Below the pieces are notes generated by a model, which saw only the letters and a program-made list of their open reading frames with translations, had not been told where the DNA came from and ran no database searches. A stretch of 64,000 bases of DNA, taken from Roseiarcus sp963820775. GTDB taxonomy: Bacteria > Pseudomonadota > Alphaproteobacteria > Rhizobiales > Beijerinckiaceae. The DNA lies in contig CAWGBF010000015.1 of assembly GCA_963820775.1 (NCBI GenBank), forward strand, positions 186,001-250,000, read 5' to 3'. Both the position numbers and the translations under genes were made by a program. Shown here in pieces: positions 36,273 through 45,959 of this stretch (its first letter is position 1; the number at the start of each line of letters is the position of its first letter).

Positions 36273-37557
36273 GGACGGTTCTATAAACGCGTTTTTCCGG
36301 ACGGAGACGGGTCGAGTGACGCGATTTTGAGGTGCGGGATCTCGGTTTTGGATGCGGCATAGGGCGCCGCATGCTGCGGCGACCGGGCGGCCCTTTGGCG
36401 CGGGGGTCAGGCGGCAGCGAGACGATCGAGGAAGACGAGCCTGCGGAAGTTGTAGACGAGGTTGGCCATGCCGATCTTGGTTTTCGCCCGGGCGATGCCG
36501 ATGGTGCGGACGAAGAGGTCCATCTTGTCCTTCTGCACGGCGAAGACGTGTTCGACGCCGGAGCGGACTTTGGACTTGAGCGCGTTGGCGCGCCGCGTCG
36601 TCTCCGGCATGGGCCGGCCCGCCGGCTTCTTGCGATGGACGCGGCTGACGAACCCGTTCTTTTCGAGGAACGCCTCATTGGCCTTCGAACGGTAGGCCGT
36701 GTCGGCCCAGACGGCGCTCGCGGTGTTGGTCTTGTCGAGCAGCCCCTCACGCAGCCGCGCGCCCTCGTAGGCCGCAGCGTCGGTCGCCTCCCACCGCCGG
36801 ATCAGCCCATGTTCGCGGTCGATCGAGACATGGTTTTGGTAGCCGAATGTCGGAATAGCGATGTCGACCGGAGGAACCGTCCCATCCGGCCTGGCCTTGG
36901 CCTTGCTGAACTTGACCGTCCAGCGCGCGTCACGGTCCTTCTGCCGGAGCTTGGCTGGCTGGGCTTTCCAAGCCTCCGGAATGCGCCCCTCCTTGACCGC
37001 CTTCTTCTCCTCCTCGGTGTTGCGCTGCTTGGGCGCGGCGATCAGCGAGGCGTCGACGATCTGGCCGCCCATAGCGACGTAGCCAGCCTCGCGCAGCGCC
37101 GCGTCGAACCGGTCGAACAGTGGCTTAATCGCCTCGGCCCTGGTCAGCTTTTCCCGGAACAGCCAGATCGTGCGAGCGTCGGGAACCCGATCGGATAGGC
37201 TCAACCCGAGAAACCGCATGAACGACAGGCGGTCGTTGATCAGAAACTCGGTACGCTCGTCCGAGAGGGTGTTGGCCGCCTGGATCACCAGGATCTTGAA
37301 CATCATCACAGGGTCGAACGGCGGTCGGCCGCCCTGCGAGCCGTCCGAGTAGGCCAGCGCCCGCGTCAGCTCGGACCGGAAAATCTCGAAATCGACCGCC
37401 GCTGCGAAAGCCTGCAACTGATCGCCGAGATCGCTCAGCCGCTTCAGCCGCTCGTCGACGTCGAAAAGTCCCCCCTGGCCGCGCATCGATTCGCCTCCCA
37501 CTCCACCTGGGAGTGAATCAGAAAATGCTGGAAGGCGCGAGGTTCTTAGAAGCGTCC
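36273..37557 (-). mobile_element. IS5-family insertion sequence, copy 2 (1285 bp)
   Basis: The same element as at 16008-17292, same orientation. It lies inside the IS481 transposase frame with AGCT on both sides (36269-36272, 37558-37561). The interrupted codons rejoin perfectly when one AGCT is removed, proving a simple insertion with a 4-bp target duplication. Confidence 0.95.
36407..37486 (-). CDS. IS5-family transposase (copy 2)
   Basis: 359 aa, intact, from ATG 37486 with GGAGG upstream. Identical to copy 1 except for one visible amino-acid change (KDRDARW here, KDRDGRW in copy 1); one further base differs silently in the APKQRN region. The near-identity implies recent movement. Confidence 0.93.
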   Translation of the reverse strand: MRGQGGLFDVDERLKRLSDLGDQLQAFAAAVDFEIFRSELTRALAYSDGSQGGRPPFDPVMMFKILVIQAANTLSDERTEFLINDRLSFMRFLGLSLSDRVPDARTIWLFREKLTRAEAIKPLFDRFDAALREAGYVAMGGQIVDASLIAAPKQRNTEEEKKAVKEGRIPEAWKAQPAKLRQKDRDARWTVKFSKAKARPDGTVPPVDIAIPTFGYQNHVSIDREHGLIRRWEATDAAAYEGARLREGLLDKTNTASAVWADTAYRSKANEAFLEKNGFVSRVHRKKPAGRPMPETTRRANALKSKVRSGVEHVFAVQKDKMDLFVRTIGIARAKTKIGMANLVYNFRRLVFLDRLAAA

Positions 37558-37984
37558 AGCTCTGCCGCGTGCTGACCGATCGTGGCACGGAATATTGCGG
37601 CAATCCCGAGCATCATGAATATGAGCTCTACCTGGCGCTCGAGGATGTCGATCACTCGCGCACCAAGACCAAAAGCCCGCAAACGAATGGAATTGTTGAG
37701 CGGTTCCACAAGACCGTGCTCGACGAGTTCTACCGCGTCGCCTTTCGCAAGAAAATCTACGGCTCGATCGGCGAGCTGCAGAGCGATCTCGATGATTGGG
37801 TCAAGAACTACAACGAGGAAAGGCCGCACCAGGGACGATGGTGCTTCGGCAAAACGCCGATGCAAACGTTCCTTGACGCGACGCCGCTAGCGAAGGAGAA
37901 AATGATCGCCGCCTGAGCAAACCCGACAGGCGGACCCGACCAGACTCCAGACGCCGTCCGTCAGATCAAGTTCCAGCTACTACA

Positions 37985-39220
37985 CGAAAAACCGCTCCTG
38001 CATCGCGTCGAGCACGGCTTCGTGCTCCCAGCGCTTGACGCGCCGCTCCTTTGCCGGCGTGCACTTCGATTTCAGCGCGCAGCCGGCGCATTTCGTCGTC
38101 CAGTAGTTATGCAGCTTTCGCCCCGCCTCGACATTCCAATATCGCCAGGTCAGCTTCTCGCCGGCAGGACAACGATAGACGTCTTCGCCCGCGTCGTAGA
38201 CGAAATCCTGCTTGCCGAACCGGCCGTCCGCCTTGGCGCCTGAGGTCAGCGGCTTCGGAACGAGCGGCGTCACGCCCGTCGCCTCGCAGGCCAGAAAATC
38301 TCTTCGCCTTTGAAGTAGCCGCGATCGGCGATCGCCGTCAGTTCGCGCACGCCCGTCGCTTCTTGCGCCTGCTTGGCCATCGTTGACAGCTGGCTGCGAT
38401 CGTTGCCGATATTGGTGACCTCGTGCGCAACGATCAGGTGATGCTGCGCATCGACCACGGCCTGCACATTGTAGCCGACCAGCCCCGTGTCCTTGCCGCT
38501 CGTCGCCATGGATCGCGCGTCGGGGTCAGTCAGCGAAATCTGCTTGTCCGGCGCGGCGCGCACGGCGGCTTCCAGCGCCTTGTACCTGCGCATCTGCTCT
38601 CGCAATGAGGCGATCTTGTCCTTCAGCCGCGCCGACTTGGCTTCAGCCACCTCGCCTTCCTGACGGTCCGCCGTCTCCAGCGCCGACAGATAGCGCTCGA
38701 TGCTCGCCTCGACCTGCTCGATGCGGCGCTCAATCGAGCCGCGCGAGAACGATCTGTCGCGGGAGTTGACGGCCTTGAACCGGCTTCCGTCGATCGCCAC
38801 CATCGCGTGGACGAAGAGGTTCAGGCTTCGACACAGCGCGACGAATTGCCGGCAAGCGGAGCGGATCGCCGGGCCGTTGTCCTTGCGAAAATCGGCGATC
38901 GTCTTGAAATCCGGCGCCAGCCGGCCCGTCAGCCACATCATCTCGACGTTGCGCGCCGTTTCGCGCTCCAAACGTCGGCTCGACTGGATCTGGTTGACGT
39001 AGCCGTAGACGTAGATCTTCAGCATCGTCGCGGGATGGTAGGCCGGACGGCCCGTCGGTTCCGCCACCACGCCCTCAAACCCCAGCCCCCGCAAATCCAG
39101 CTCGTCGACGAAGACGTCGATCGCCCGCACCGGATTGTCTTCAGCTACGTAGTCGTCAACGAACTCGGGGAGCAAAACGCCTTGCGTTCGGTCCTCACCC
39201 TCGACAAAGCGCTTCATCAA
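37985..39220 (-). pseudogene. IS1182-like transposase of element B, frameshifted and truncated
   Basis: From ATG 39220 (MMKRFVEGEDRTQGVLLPEFVDDYV): DUF772 region (TGRPAYHPATMLKIYVYGYVNQIQSSRRLERE), VAIDGSRFKAVN, a charged coiled-coil region, VGYNVQAVVDAQHH and AIADRGYFKGEEI. A frameshift near 38273-38300 then moves to a second frame (GRFGKQDFVYDAGEDVYRCPAGE, CAGCALKSKCTP) that ends abruptly at the IS481 border (QERFFV). Its last residues are at 35807-35895. Confidence 0.85.
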
Positions 39221-39377
39221 GAACCCCGACTCAATCCTTCAGGATTCTAACCCAACCAACCTTTTCACACAGCCTGGGTCCGTTCCGGCCTTTCCGCCAA
39301 CGGTCGCCCTCCGCCCACAGCGGAGATTTTTTCATCCGTTTTCGCGAGCAATCCGGTCATTGAGGTCCGGCGCTCTC

Positions 39378-40676
39378 TCAAGCGAGGCGCCAGACCGTGA
39401 CCGGCTCGTCGTAGCCGCGCACGGGAATGGGCCCGAGCGGCGAAGCCTCGCCGACTGCGCCGCCCGCGGCCTCACGCACCGCGTCGGATACGACAAGCTG
39501 CGAGCCCACCTCCTTGTTGAGGGCCTCGAGGCGGGAGGCCAGGTTCACCGTGTCGCCGATGACCGTATATTCCTTGCGGCGTGGTGAGCCGACGGTTCCC
39601 GCCACCGCCTGACCGATGTGAATGCCGATGCCGAGGCGGATTGGCCAAGCGTCGCCGGCGTTGCTGGCGTCGATGGCGCGGAGCATCTCGCGCGCCGCTG
39701 CGACGGCGTTCGCCCCCTCGAGAGGGTCGTCGATGGGCGCGCCGAAAATGGCGAGCAGGCCGTCGCCCAAAAACTTGTTCACAATGCCGTTGTGCCGATC
39801 CACGATGTCGACCAGGATCTCGAAAACGGCGTCGAGGCGGGCGACGACCACGGCGGGCGTGCGCGTGCGCGCCGCCACCGTGAAGCTGCGGATGTCAACG
39901 AACATGACGCAGACCGGCCTCATTTCGCTGAGCTCGGCCGCGCCGATCGCGAGCAGCCGCTCCACCACTTGCGGCGAGACGTGCTGACCGAAGAGGTTGG
40001 TCACTTGGGCGCGCGCCGACGCGGCGGCGAGAGCCCGCTGGAAATGGCCTTTGATCGTCGCTCCGGCGTAGCCAGCCAACAGGCCCGCTGCGAGAAGGAC
40101 GGCGCTGCGCGTCAGATGATAACCGATGCTGACGTCTGGGTCCTCGGTTCGCCAGCCGAGATGCAGGGTGAACAAAGCGAGGGCGAAGAGCTCGACCGCG
40201 GCGACCGCGCCGGTGAAGGCCGAAAGCGCAAAATCAAGCCGCAGAGTCGAGAGGATGATGAAAAGAAAATAGAGCAGCGCCGGCCAGGCGCCGAAAATGA
40301 TCGCCGGCGCGGACAGATATCCGGCGAGGAGATAGAGCAGCGCCGTCGGAAAGCTGGTCTCGACCAGCGCGTTCATATAGCGGCCCAACACCGGAAAATT
40401 TCGGCCGCGACGAAGGAAGATCGTGACCACTCCGGCCGCGAACAGTTCGTAGGCGATGAAGGCCGAGAACGCCGCCAACGCGGCGCGCTCTGGCAGTCGA
40501 TCGTGGTAGATCGACCTGACGAAATTGGGCGCGAATGTCGCCGCGAGGACGATTAGGACGAGAATAACAGCCTGCACGCCCGCCAGGATGAGCATGCGCC
40601 GCCGCTCACTCACGAGAATCTCGCGGTTCAGCAGGCGCTGAAACGTCGTGTCGGCAGGGTCAGGGGAACCGCCCAT
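39378..40676 (-). CDS. Membrane-bound class III adenylate/guanylate cyclase
   Basis: 432 aa: six hydrophobic helices (about residues 25-215), a short linker (NLFGQHVSPQVVERLL) and a class III catalytic domain with the metal-binding CVMFVDIRSFT, FLGDGLLAIFGAP and KEYTVIGDTVNLASRLEALN. It makes cAMP or cGMP at the inner face of the membrane. ATG 40676 follows AAAGGATCGAG; the frame continues upstream, but those residues look non-coding. No effector gene is adjacent. Confidence 0.88.
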   Translation of the reverse strand: MGGSPDPADTTFQRLLNREILVSERRRMLILAGVQAVILVLIVLAATFAPNFVRSIYHDRLPERAALAAFSAFIAYELFAAGVVTIFLRRGRNFPVLGRYMNALVETSFPTALLYLLAGYLSAPAIIFGAWPALLYFLFIILSTLRLDFALSAFTGAVAAVELFALALFTLHLGWRTEDPDVSIGYHLTRSAVLLAAGLLAGYAGATIKGHFQRALAAASARAQVTNLFGQHVSPQVVERLLAIGAAELSEMRPVCVMFVDIRSFTVAARTRTPAVVVARLDAVFEILVDIVDRHNGIVNKFLGDGLLAIFGAPIDDPLEGANAVAAAREMLRAIDASNAGDAWPIRLGIGIHIGQAVAGTVGSPRRKEYTVIGDTVNLASRLEALNKEVGSQLVVSDAVREAAGGAVGEASPLGPIPVRGYDEPVTVWRLA

Positions 40677-40780
40677 CTCGATCCTTTCGCGCGCCGGTGA
40701 GCGGTGAAGCGGAGGCGGCTTGGTCAGGTCAAGTGAACGGTGAGACAGAGCTTCCACCGAAAAGTTCCGGAGAGTCCGCC

Positions 40781-41503
40781 CTACTGAATCAGCTCAAACC
40801 GGGCGGTGACGGTCACGGTCAGTTTGTCCTCGCCCGCCTCGATCGGCGTCGGGGGGGCTGCGGCGGAAGCATACGCCCGGGAGAACGCAATCGGCGGTTG
40901 GCGGCCAGCCTCTTCCGTGAGCACCATGAGCCTGCCAATCCTGGCGCCTCCCGCGCTGGCGTAGATCTCAGCCTTTCGCCTGGCGTCTGCGACCGCAAGC
41001 GGTCGCGCCTTGTCGAGCAGGGCGCTGAGGTCGCTGTGCCCAAACGCGACGCCGTAAACGGAGTTGGCGCCCCCGCCCACGGCCTTGTCGAGCAGCGCTC
41101 CAAGGCGGGGAATGTCGCGAACCGTCACCGCCACGTTGTTGCTCACGGTATAGGTGGTAATTGTCGGGGCAGTCGTTTGGCCCGGCGCGGGCTGCGAGAA
41201 CATTGGCGAAATCGACAGTTCGGAGGTCTGGATGTCGGCGGGCGCCACGCCTTCCGCCTTGATGAGCGAAACGAGTGCGCTTGCCGCCCTGGCGTTGGCG
41301 GCCATCGCTTCGCCGGCGTTTTTTGCCGTGGTCGTCACGCCGAGGGTCACCCGGGCGAAGTCGGGCGCGGCGCTGACGCTGCCTTCGCCGCTAATTTCGA
41401 TCCAGCGGTCGTTGCTGATGTCGATCACGCGCTCGAGCGCTTGCGCGGGCGAGAGCGCCGCGAGCGCCATCGAGAACACGATCAAAGCGTAGCCTGGCCG
41501 CAA
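40781..41503 (-). CDS. SIMPL (DUF541) domain periplasmic protein
   Basis: 240 aa with a signal peptide (YALIVFSMALAALSPAQA) and the SIMPL pattern: ISGEGSVSAAPDFARVTLGVTT, ADIQTSELSISPMF, YTVSNNVAVTVRDI, ARPLAVADARRKAEIYA. The start appears to be TTG 41503, with GGAGG 7-11 nt upstream; the next ATG would cut into the signal peptide. The family is linked to oxidative-stress protection, but its biochemical role is open. It may form a unit with the cyclase gene downstream (104-bp gap). Confidence 0.85.
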   Translation of the reverse strand: MRPGYALIVFSMALAALSPAQALERVIDISNDRWIEISGEGSVSAAPDFARVTLGVTTTAKNAGEAMAANARAASALVSLIKAEGVAPADIQTSELSISPMFSQPAPGQTTAPTITTYTVSNNVAVTVRDIPRLGALLDKAVGGGANSVYGVAFGHSDLSALLDKARPLAVADARRKAEIYASAGGARIGRLMVLTEEAGRQPPIAFSRAYASAAAPPTPIEAGEDKLTVTVTARFELIQ

Positions 41504-41709
41504 TGCTCCCTCCGGGTCCTGGCCATATGTCGCGTATCAGGGATCAGAAGGCAATCGCCTGTTGGGGCGGTGCCCGCGCGGGGGGAATCGCCGGCGATGC
41601 GCGAGATTTCCCCCGAGGGCACGGCTCGACGTTAAGTCAAGATTGCAGATCCAATTCCCTCATTCCACGCGGGCGCGGAGCGCTAGTCAGCGGCTTGCTG
41701 TTTGCGGGC

Positions 41710-42210
41710 CTAAGCCGCCGGCTCCGCACTCGAGCGATAGCGGAAGTCGCAATGGCTCGCCCCGCTCATGATGGTCTGGGTCCGGGTCAGTCTGATGCGC
41801 GGATCGTAGCCCTCGCAGAACGCGCCGTCGCGGTTGCACGACAGGATGTCGCCGATGTCGCCGAGCCCCATGGCCCGATAGGTCTCGGCGTAGCGGCAAC
41901 GCTTGACGTTGAAGTCGAGCACGCCGGGCTTATCGTCGAGGACCTCGATCGTCAGCGCGTCGTCCTTCGTCCACAGAGGCAGGATCGCCTTGAAGCTTTC
42001 GAGATCCGCCGCGCCGTCTGCGCGCGCGGCCATTTCGGCGCCTGCGTCGATCGCCGCGCGACGAATGGCGCGGCGCAGGATGTCGCGCGCCTTGTCTTCG
42101 CCGATCGCCTGGCGCATCTCGTCATAGATCGGCGCGATGATCGCAGCCTCGATCCTGCGGCGCGCGAGAATGCCGAGTTCACCGTCGCCCTTGTTCGTGC
42201 GGTCGTTCAT
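41710..42210 (-). CDS. L-2-amino-thiazoline-4-carboxylic acid hydrolase-family protein
   Basis: 166 aa, helix-rich start (RRIEAAIIAPIYDEMRQAIGEDKARDIL), then FNVKRCRYAETYRAMGLGDIGDILSCNRDGAFCEGYDP and SHCDFRYR. The Cys/His-containing C-terminal half is the hallmark of the ATC hydrolase family, named after a cysteine-synthesis enzyme of Pseudomonas. Most members have no proven substrate. Stands between the SIMPL gene and a divergent VOC gene. Confidence 0.8.
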   Translation of the reverse strand: MNDRTNKGDGELGILARRRIEAAIIAPIYDEMRQAIGEDKARDILRRAIRRAAIDAGAEMAARADGAADLESFKAILPLWTKDDALTIEVLDDKPGVLDFNVKRCRYAETYRAMGLGDIGDILSCNRDGAFCEGYDPRIRLTRTQTIMSGASHCDFRYRSSAEPAA

Positions 42211-42365
42211 GAGCCGAAAGCCTGCGCTCGGCGCGCAGCTGCTGTCAAATTCTGGCCTTCATGCCTGTCGACTTGACAGGGAATGGGGGAGGCGACGAGT
42301 CTAACGCATCGCGCGCCAGCCGGAGCCGCCGCTCGCGCTTTACGCGCCCAAGGGAGAAGAGGCCG

Positions 42366-42764
42366 ATGCCGATCGCTCGTATGGATCATTTCACCATCCT
42401 GACGACGAACGCCGAAAAGACGGTCGCCTTCTATAACGACGTTCTCGGCTTCACATCCGGGCCGCGCCCGGCGTTCTCCTTCCCCGGCGCCTGGCTCTAT
42501 AATAACGGCAAGGCTGTGCTGCACGTGGTGCAAAGACCCTCGATTCCGGAAGGCGGCGGCGTGCTCGATCACATCGCGTTTTTCGGGACCGACGCGTCGG
42601 CCTACGTAGCCAAGCTCAAGGAGCGCGGGATCAAATACGACTTGAGGCGGTTGCCGCAGCCCGGTCATGCGGGCGGGCTCTGGCAATTGTTCTTCTTCGA
42701 TCCAAGCGGCGCGCGGGTCGAGATCGATTTTGCCGCGAGCGAGACCGTGGAGGGGCAGGAGTGA
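42366..42764 (+). CDS. Single-domain VOC family protein
   Basis: 132 aa, MPIARMDHFTILTTNAEKTVAFYNDVLGF..., one glyoxalase/dioxygenase module. Putative metal ligands are His8 (MDHFTIL), His in LDHIAFF and Glu in RVEIDFA. GGGAGAAGAGG precedes ATG 42366. Could be a lyase, isomerase or small-molecule binding protein; no substrate evidence. Confidence 0.82.
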   Translation: MPIARMDHFTILTTNAEKTVAFYNDVLGFTSGPRPAFSFPGAWLYNNGKAVLHVVQRPSIPEGGGVLDHIAFFGTDASAYVAKLKERGIKYDLRRLPQPGHAGGLWQLFFFDPSGARVEIDFAASETVEGQE

Positions 42765-42902
42765 TCGCTTCCGACGCCGGGACGAGGCGCGGGCTCGCAC
42801 GGGATCCTCTGCGGCAACCGCGTCCTGAGCCTTCCCGGAACGGGTAGACGAGCAGACCCGAAGTCGCGGTGACGAGCGCGGCCCGACCGAATTCTTAGCC
42901 CC

Positions 42903-44087
42903 CTAAACGCCTCGGGCGTGGGGCCGGCTGGGCGTCGCCGGCTCGCCCGCGAAAAAAATGCCTCGATCGAGCCTGGCCACTCCGTCCCAGCCGCCGAGCG
43001 CGAGCGCGCGGTCGATCTCGCGCCGGAAAAGCTCGAGCACCCAAAGGACGCCGTCCTCGCCGGCGCAGGCGACGCCCCAGAGGTGTGGGCGCCCGATCAT
43101 GATTGCGCGCGCGCCGAGCGCCAGCGCCTTGACGAGGTCAACCCCGCGGCGAAAGCCGCCGTCGATCAGCACTGGCGCCCGCCCGCCGACCGCGTCGACC
43201 ACGCCTGGCAGCGCGCGGATCGAAGCGACGGCGCCGTCGAGTTGGCGGCCGCCATGGTTGGAGACGATGATCGCGTCCGCGCCTCGGTTGATCGCCTCGC
43301 GCGCTTCGCCCGGATGCAGCAGGCCTTTGATCAACAGCGGCCCGCGCCATTGCCCGCGGAGCCGCTCCACATCGCTCCAGCCGACATCGGGATCGAGCTG
43401 CTCGTTCATGAGCGGACCGAAGGCGCTGATCGAGGTCCGCGCGCCGTAATTGACGAAGGTCGGGGAGGGCGTTTCGCGCATGCGCAGGAGCCATCCAGGC
43501 CGGCTCAGAAAGTCGACGATGCTGCGCGGACCCCAGCGCAACGGAAAGCTCATGCCGTTGCGCGCGTCGCGGTCGCGCCCCGCCATCACCTGGTTGTCGA
43601 CGGTGAGGATGAGGCCCTTGTACCCGGCGCCGGCGGCGCGAGCGGCGAACTCGGCGGTCAGGCCGCGATCCTTATACAAAAACACCTGCATCCATTTCGG
43701 CCCCGGCGTCGCGGCGCCGATCGCCTCGATGGTCGCGGTCGAGGCGTGACTGGTGCAGTAGATCGTCCCGAACCGCGCCGCCGCACGCGCCGCGGCGAGT
43801 TCGGCGTGCGGCCATAACAGGCCGGCGAGGCCGGTCGGACCGATGATAACGGGCGATGGCAGCTTGACGCCGAACAGATCGACCGATTGATCGCGCCTTC
43901 CCGCGCCTGCGAGCAGGGTCGGAACGAGCTCGAGCGCGGCCAGCACCGCCTCGTTGTTGCGCATGGTGATCTCATCGCCGGCGCCCCCGTCGACCATGTC
44001 GAACAACACGCGCGGCAGCTCGTTGCGGGCCAGCCCGCGTAACGCGGCGACGCTATAGCCTTTCCGCTCGAGCGTCGCCTTATCCAT
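42903..44087 (-). CDS. FMN-dependent alpha-hydroxy acid dehydrogenase/oxidase
   Basis: 394 aa, LldD/glycolate-oxidase family TIM barrel. Visible signatures: IIGPTGLAGLLWP, SNHGGRQLDGAVASIRALP (active-site His/Arg) and VLIDGGFRRGVDLVKALALGARAIMIGRP (FMN phosphate site). It oxidises a 2-hydroxy acid to a 2-oxo acid. ATG 44087 overlaps the preceding gene's stop (TGATG), so it is coupled to the COG3618 hydrolase and RraA-like genes; all three probably degrade one carboxylic compound. Confidence 0.88.
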   Translation of the reverse strand: MDKATLERKGYSVAALRGLARNELPRVLFDMVDGGAGDEITMRNNEAVLAALELVPTLLAGAGRRDQSVDLFGVKLPSPVIIGPTGLAGLLWPHAELAAARAAARFGTIYCTSHASTATIEAIGAATPGPKWMQVFLYKDRGLTAEFAARAAGAGYKGLILTVDNQVMAGRDRDARNGMSFPLRWGPRSIVDFLSRPGWLLRMRETPSPTFVNYGARTSISAFGPLMNEQLDPDVGWSDVERLRGQWRGPLLIKGLLHPGEAREAINRGADAIIVSNHGGRQLDGAVASIRALPGVVDAVGGRAPVLIDGGFRRGVDLVKALALGARAIMIGRPHLWGVACAGEDGVLWVLELFRREIDRALALGGWDGVARLDRGIFFAGEPATPSRPHARGV

Positions 44088-44944
44088 CAGGCGTCGAGCC
44101 GGTAGACCCTGGCGGCGTTGTCGCGGAAGAGCTTGCGCTTGTCGGCGGGCGAGAATCCCGCGGTCGCCCAGTCGAGCGTGGTGAGCCATTGGAGATAGCT
44201 GCCGGCAAGCTCGGACACCGGCCAGTCGCCGCCATAGAGAATGCGGTCCGGGCCGAAGCATTCGATCACGTGATCGATGTAGGGCCTGAGTTGATCTCGC
44301 GTCCATGTCTTGACGTCGGCCTCGGTGGTGACGCCTGAGAGCTTGCACACGACATTGGGCAGCGCCGCCATCTCGCGAATCTGCGACCGCCACGGATCGA
44401 GGAGGCCGGCCTTGATCCCGGGCTTGCCGATGTGATCGAGGACGAACGAAACCTCCGGGCATTGGCGCATCATCGTGAGTGTGTTCGCCGCTTGGGCGTG
44501 GAAAATGCAGGCGTCGAATGAGAGATTGTATTTCGGCAGGAGCCTAAGCGCTTCGAGAAAGCCGGGCTTCAGCACGAACTCCGGATCCGGCTGGTTCTGG
44601 ATCAGGCGGCGCACGCCGCGCGCCGTCCTGAGCTTCGCGATCCGCGCGATTTCCGGCTCGATCGCCGCCCCGCGCTCGAGCGGCAGGCAGACGACGGCGC
44701 CGAGCACGCGGCGGTCATGGGCGGCGAGCCCGTCCACCCATTCGGCCTCGTCCAGATATTGCGGCATGTCGACATCGACTTCGACGAACACCAACCCTTG
44801 CAGCTCGCAGGGTTTCGCCGCGTTGGCGAGATCGTCCGGCGTCCAGTCGCGCTTCAGCGCCGGCGCGCCGCTTGCCCAAGCATAGCCGAACCGCTGCTGG
44901 TCGAGCAGATGGACGTGGGAATCGATGATGGAAAAATCGATCAC
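44087..44944 (-). CDS. COG3618 amidohydrolase / lactonase-like TIM-barrel protein
   Basis: 285 aa. N-terminal metal motif IDSHVHLLD, central FDACIFHAQAAN and FVLDHIGKPGIK, C-terminal ILYGGDWPVSELAG (catalytic Asp). This is the group of L-fuconolactonase and 2-pyrone-4,6-dicarboxylate lactonase. It likely opens a lactone. It lies between the RraA/aldolase-like gene (upstream, 42-bp gap) and the FMN oxidase gene (1-bp overlap). Confidence 0.85.
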   Translation of the reverse strand: MIDFSIIDSHVHLLDQQRFGYAWASGAPALKRDWTPDDLANAAKPCELQGLVFVEVDVDMPQYLDEAEWVDGLAAHDRRVLGAVVCLPLERGAAIEPEIARIAKLRTARGVRRLIQNQPDPEFVLKPGFLEALRLLPKYNLSFDACIFHAQAANTLTMMRQCPEVSFVLDHIGKPGIKAGLLDPWRSQIREMAALPNVVCKLSGVTTEADVKTWTRDQLRPYIDHVIECFGPDRILYGGDWPVSELAGSYLQWLTTLDWATAGFSPADKRKLFRDNAARVYRLDA

Positions 44945-44986
44945 TCGAAACGTCTCCTCCCGCGTAACCGTATCGGCCCGTTCGTC

Positions 44987-45661
44987 TTACCCTCTGCCCA
45001 TCCGCTTGAGCGCCGGAACCTCGACCGGGAGCTCCTTCAAGCCGCCGCGCACACGCTCCAGCGTCGCCGCCTCCATGGCCTTGACGCGCTCGAGATTCTT
45101 GAGGGTTTCATCGATGCGGGCGCGTGGGACGACGACCACGCCGTCGCGGTCGCCGACCACGACATCGCCGGAGGCGACAGCCACGCCGCCACAGACGATC
45201 GGCAGGCCGACCGAGCCGGGTCCGCGCCTTTGCGGTGAATTCGGCGTGACGCCCATGGCGAACGTCGGCAGGCCGACGGTTTCGAGGTCGTCAAGGTCGC
45301 GAACAAGCCCGTCGGTGACGAAGCCCGCGGCGCCGCGATTGCGCGCGACATACATAAGCAGATCTCCGGTCACCGCCGCGCCCATATAGCCGTTGGTCGC
45401 GACCATGAACACATCGCCCGGCTTGGATTCCGCGAGCGCCGCCATGAACGCGAGATTGTCGAGCGGGCCGCAGTCGCAGGTGAGCGCGACGCCGACAAAC
45501 GACTTGCCCACGAGCCGCTTGATCCGCGAGTCGACGGCTCCAACACCGTTCATGGCGTCGACGATGAAGCTGGTCGGCGCGCCGCGAAAGCGCTCGACGA
45601 TGTCGGCCAACGGACGCTCGATTGACGGGGCGAAAACGATTGGCGGCGGTTCCTCGATCAT
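44987..45661 (-). CDS. RraA-like / HMG-CHA aldolase-family protein
   Basis: 224 aa with PTSFIVDAMNGVGAVDSRIKRL, CDCGPLDNLAFMAAL, GDLLMYVARNRGAAGFVTDGLVRDLDDL and VVVGDRDGVVVVPRA. The core G-x-x-G-x-VTDG-x-x-RD is the substrate/metal site shared by RraA and by 4-hydroxy-4-methyl-2-oxoglutarate/4-carboxy-4-hydroxy-2-oxoadipate aldolases. In this context an aldolase or decarboxylase role is more likely than RNase E control. First gene of the three-gene unit. Confidence 0.82.
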   Translation of the reverse strand: MIEEPPPIVFAPSIERPLADIVERFRGAPTSFIVDAMNGVGAVDSRIKRLVGKSFVGVALTCDCGPLDNLAFMAALAESKPGDVFMVATNGYMGAAVTGDLLMYVARNRGAAGFVTDGLVRDLDDLETVGLPTFAMGVTPNSPQRRGPGSVGLPIVCGGVAVASGDVVVGDRDGVVVVPRARIDETLKNLERVKAMEAATLERVRGGLKELPVEVPALKRMGRG

Positions 45662-45959
45662 GATTGTCCTTGTTGGTCGAATTGGCTTCGCGCATGCGGC
45701 GGGTTTGCGCGACCGCCCCTTGCGCTGGAAGGCCGGTAGAAATGCACGTCCGAAGCGCCCGGGCAACCCACTTGGGCGCCGCCCGACCCAAGCCCGCGCG
45801 CCTGGGCTCATCGGCCGCTTTCTCAATTTGACACCCGGACAAGGGTCGTGAACATAGGCGGCGCCTGAACAACGAAGCCGTTGGGCGCAAGCGCTGGGTG
45901 GCGTGGAACTTGCTCCTCCGAGCGTCGGGTTCGGACCGGTCAGGAGTGGGAGCTCTGCA
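45662..45959. other. Divergent promoter region of the catabolic and ABC operons
   Basis: 298 bp between the RraA-like gene (reverse) and the substrate-binding protein gene (forward). No symmetrical operator or regulator gene is visible. Confidence 0.4.

Larger units (their letters stand above)
35915..37916 (+). pseudogene. IS481-family transposase, 5'-truncated and split by IS5 copy 2
   Basis: Left part: RHDLETMKKRLKALEAKVAQEG... to DAHEVKL (36272). Right part from 37558: CRVLTDRGTEYCG, KTKSPQTNGIVERFHKTVL, YNEERPHQGRWC to KEKMIAA-stop (37916), which is the rve integrase core. Removing the IS5 copy and one AGCT restores a continuous frame. The N-terminal helix-turn-helix part is missing, so it was already broken. 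The right end of the IS is probably near 37984. Confidence 0.85.
35711..39275 (-). mobile_element. IS1182-like element B, interrupted (nest of three IS)
   Basis: AGGCCGTGCGAAAAGG at 35711-35726 and, as complement, AGGCTGTGTGAAAAGG at 39260-39275 look like its terminal inverted repeats. Inside are its transposase gene in pieces (35807-35895, 37985-39220), an IS481-family remnant and, within that, IS5-family copy 2. The parts date three successive events. Confidence 0.7.

Noticed and set aside
16008..37557. The two direct IS5-family copies could form a composite transposon.
   Set aside because: Copy 2 sits in a rejoinable IS481 frame with its own AGCT duplication, so it is a simple insertion. 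The segment between the copies is not shown to move as a unit.
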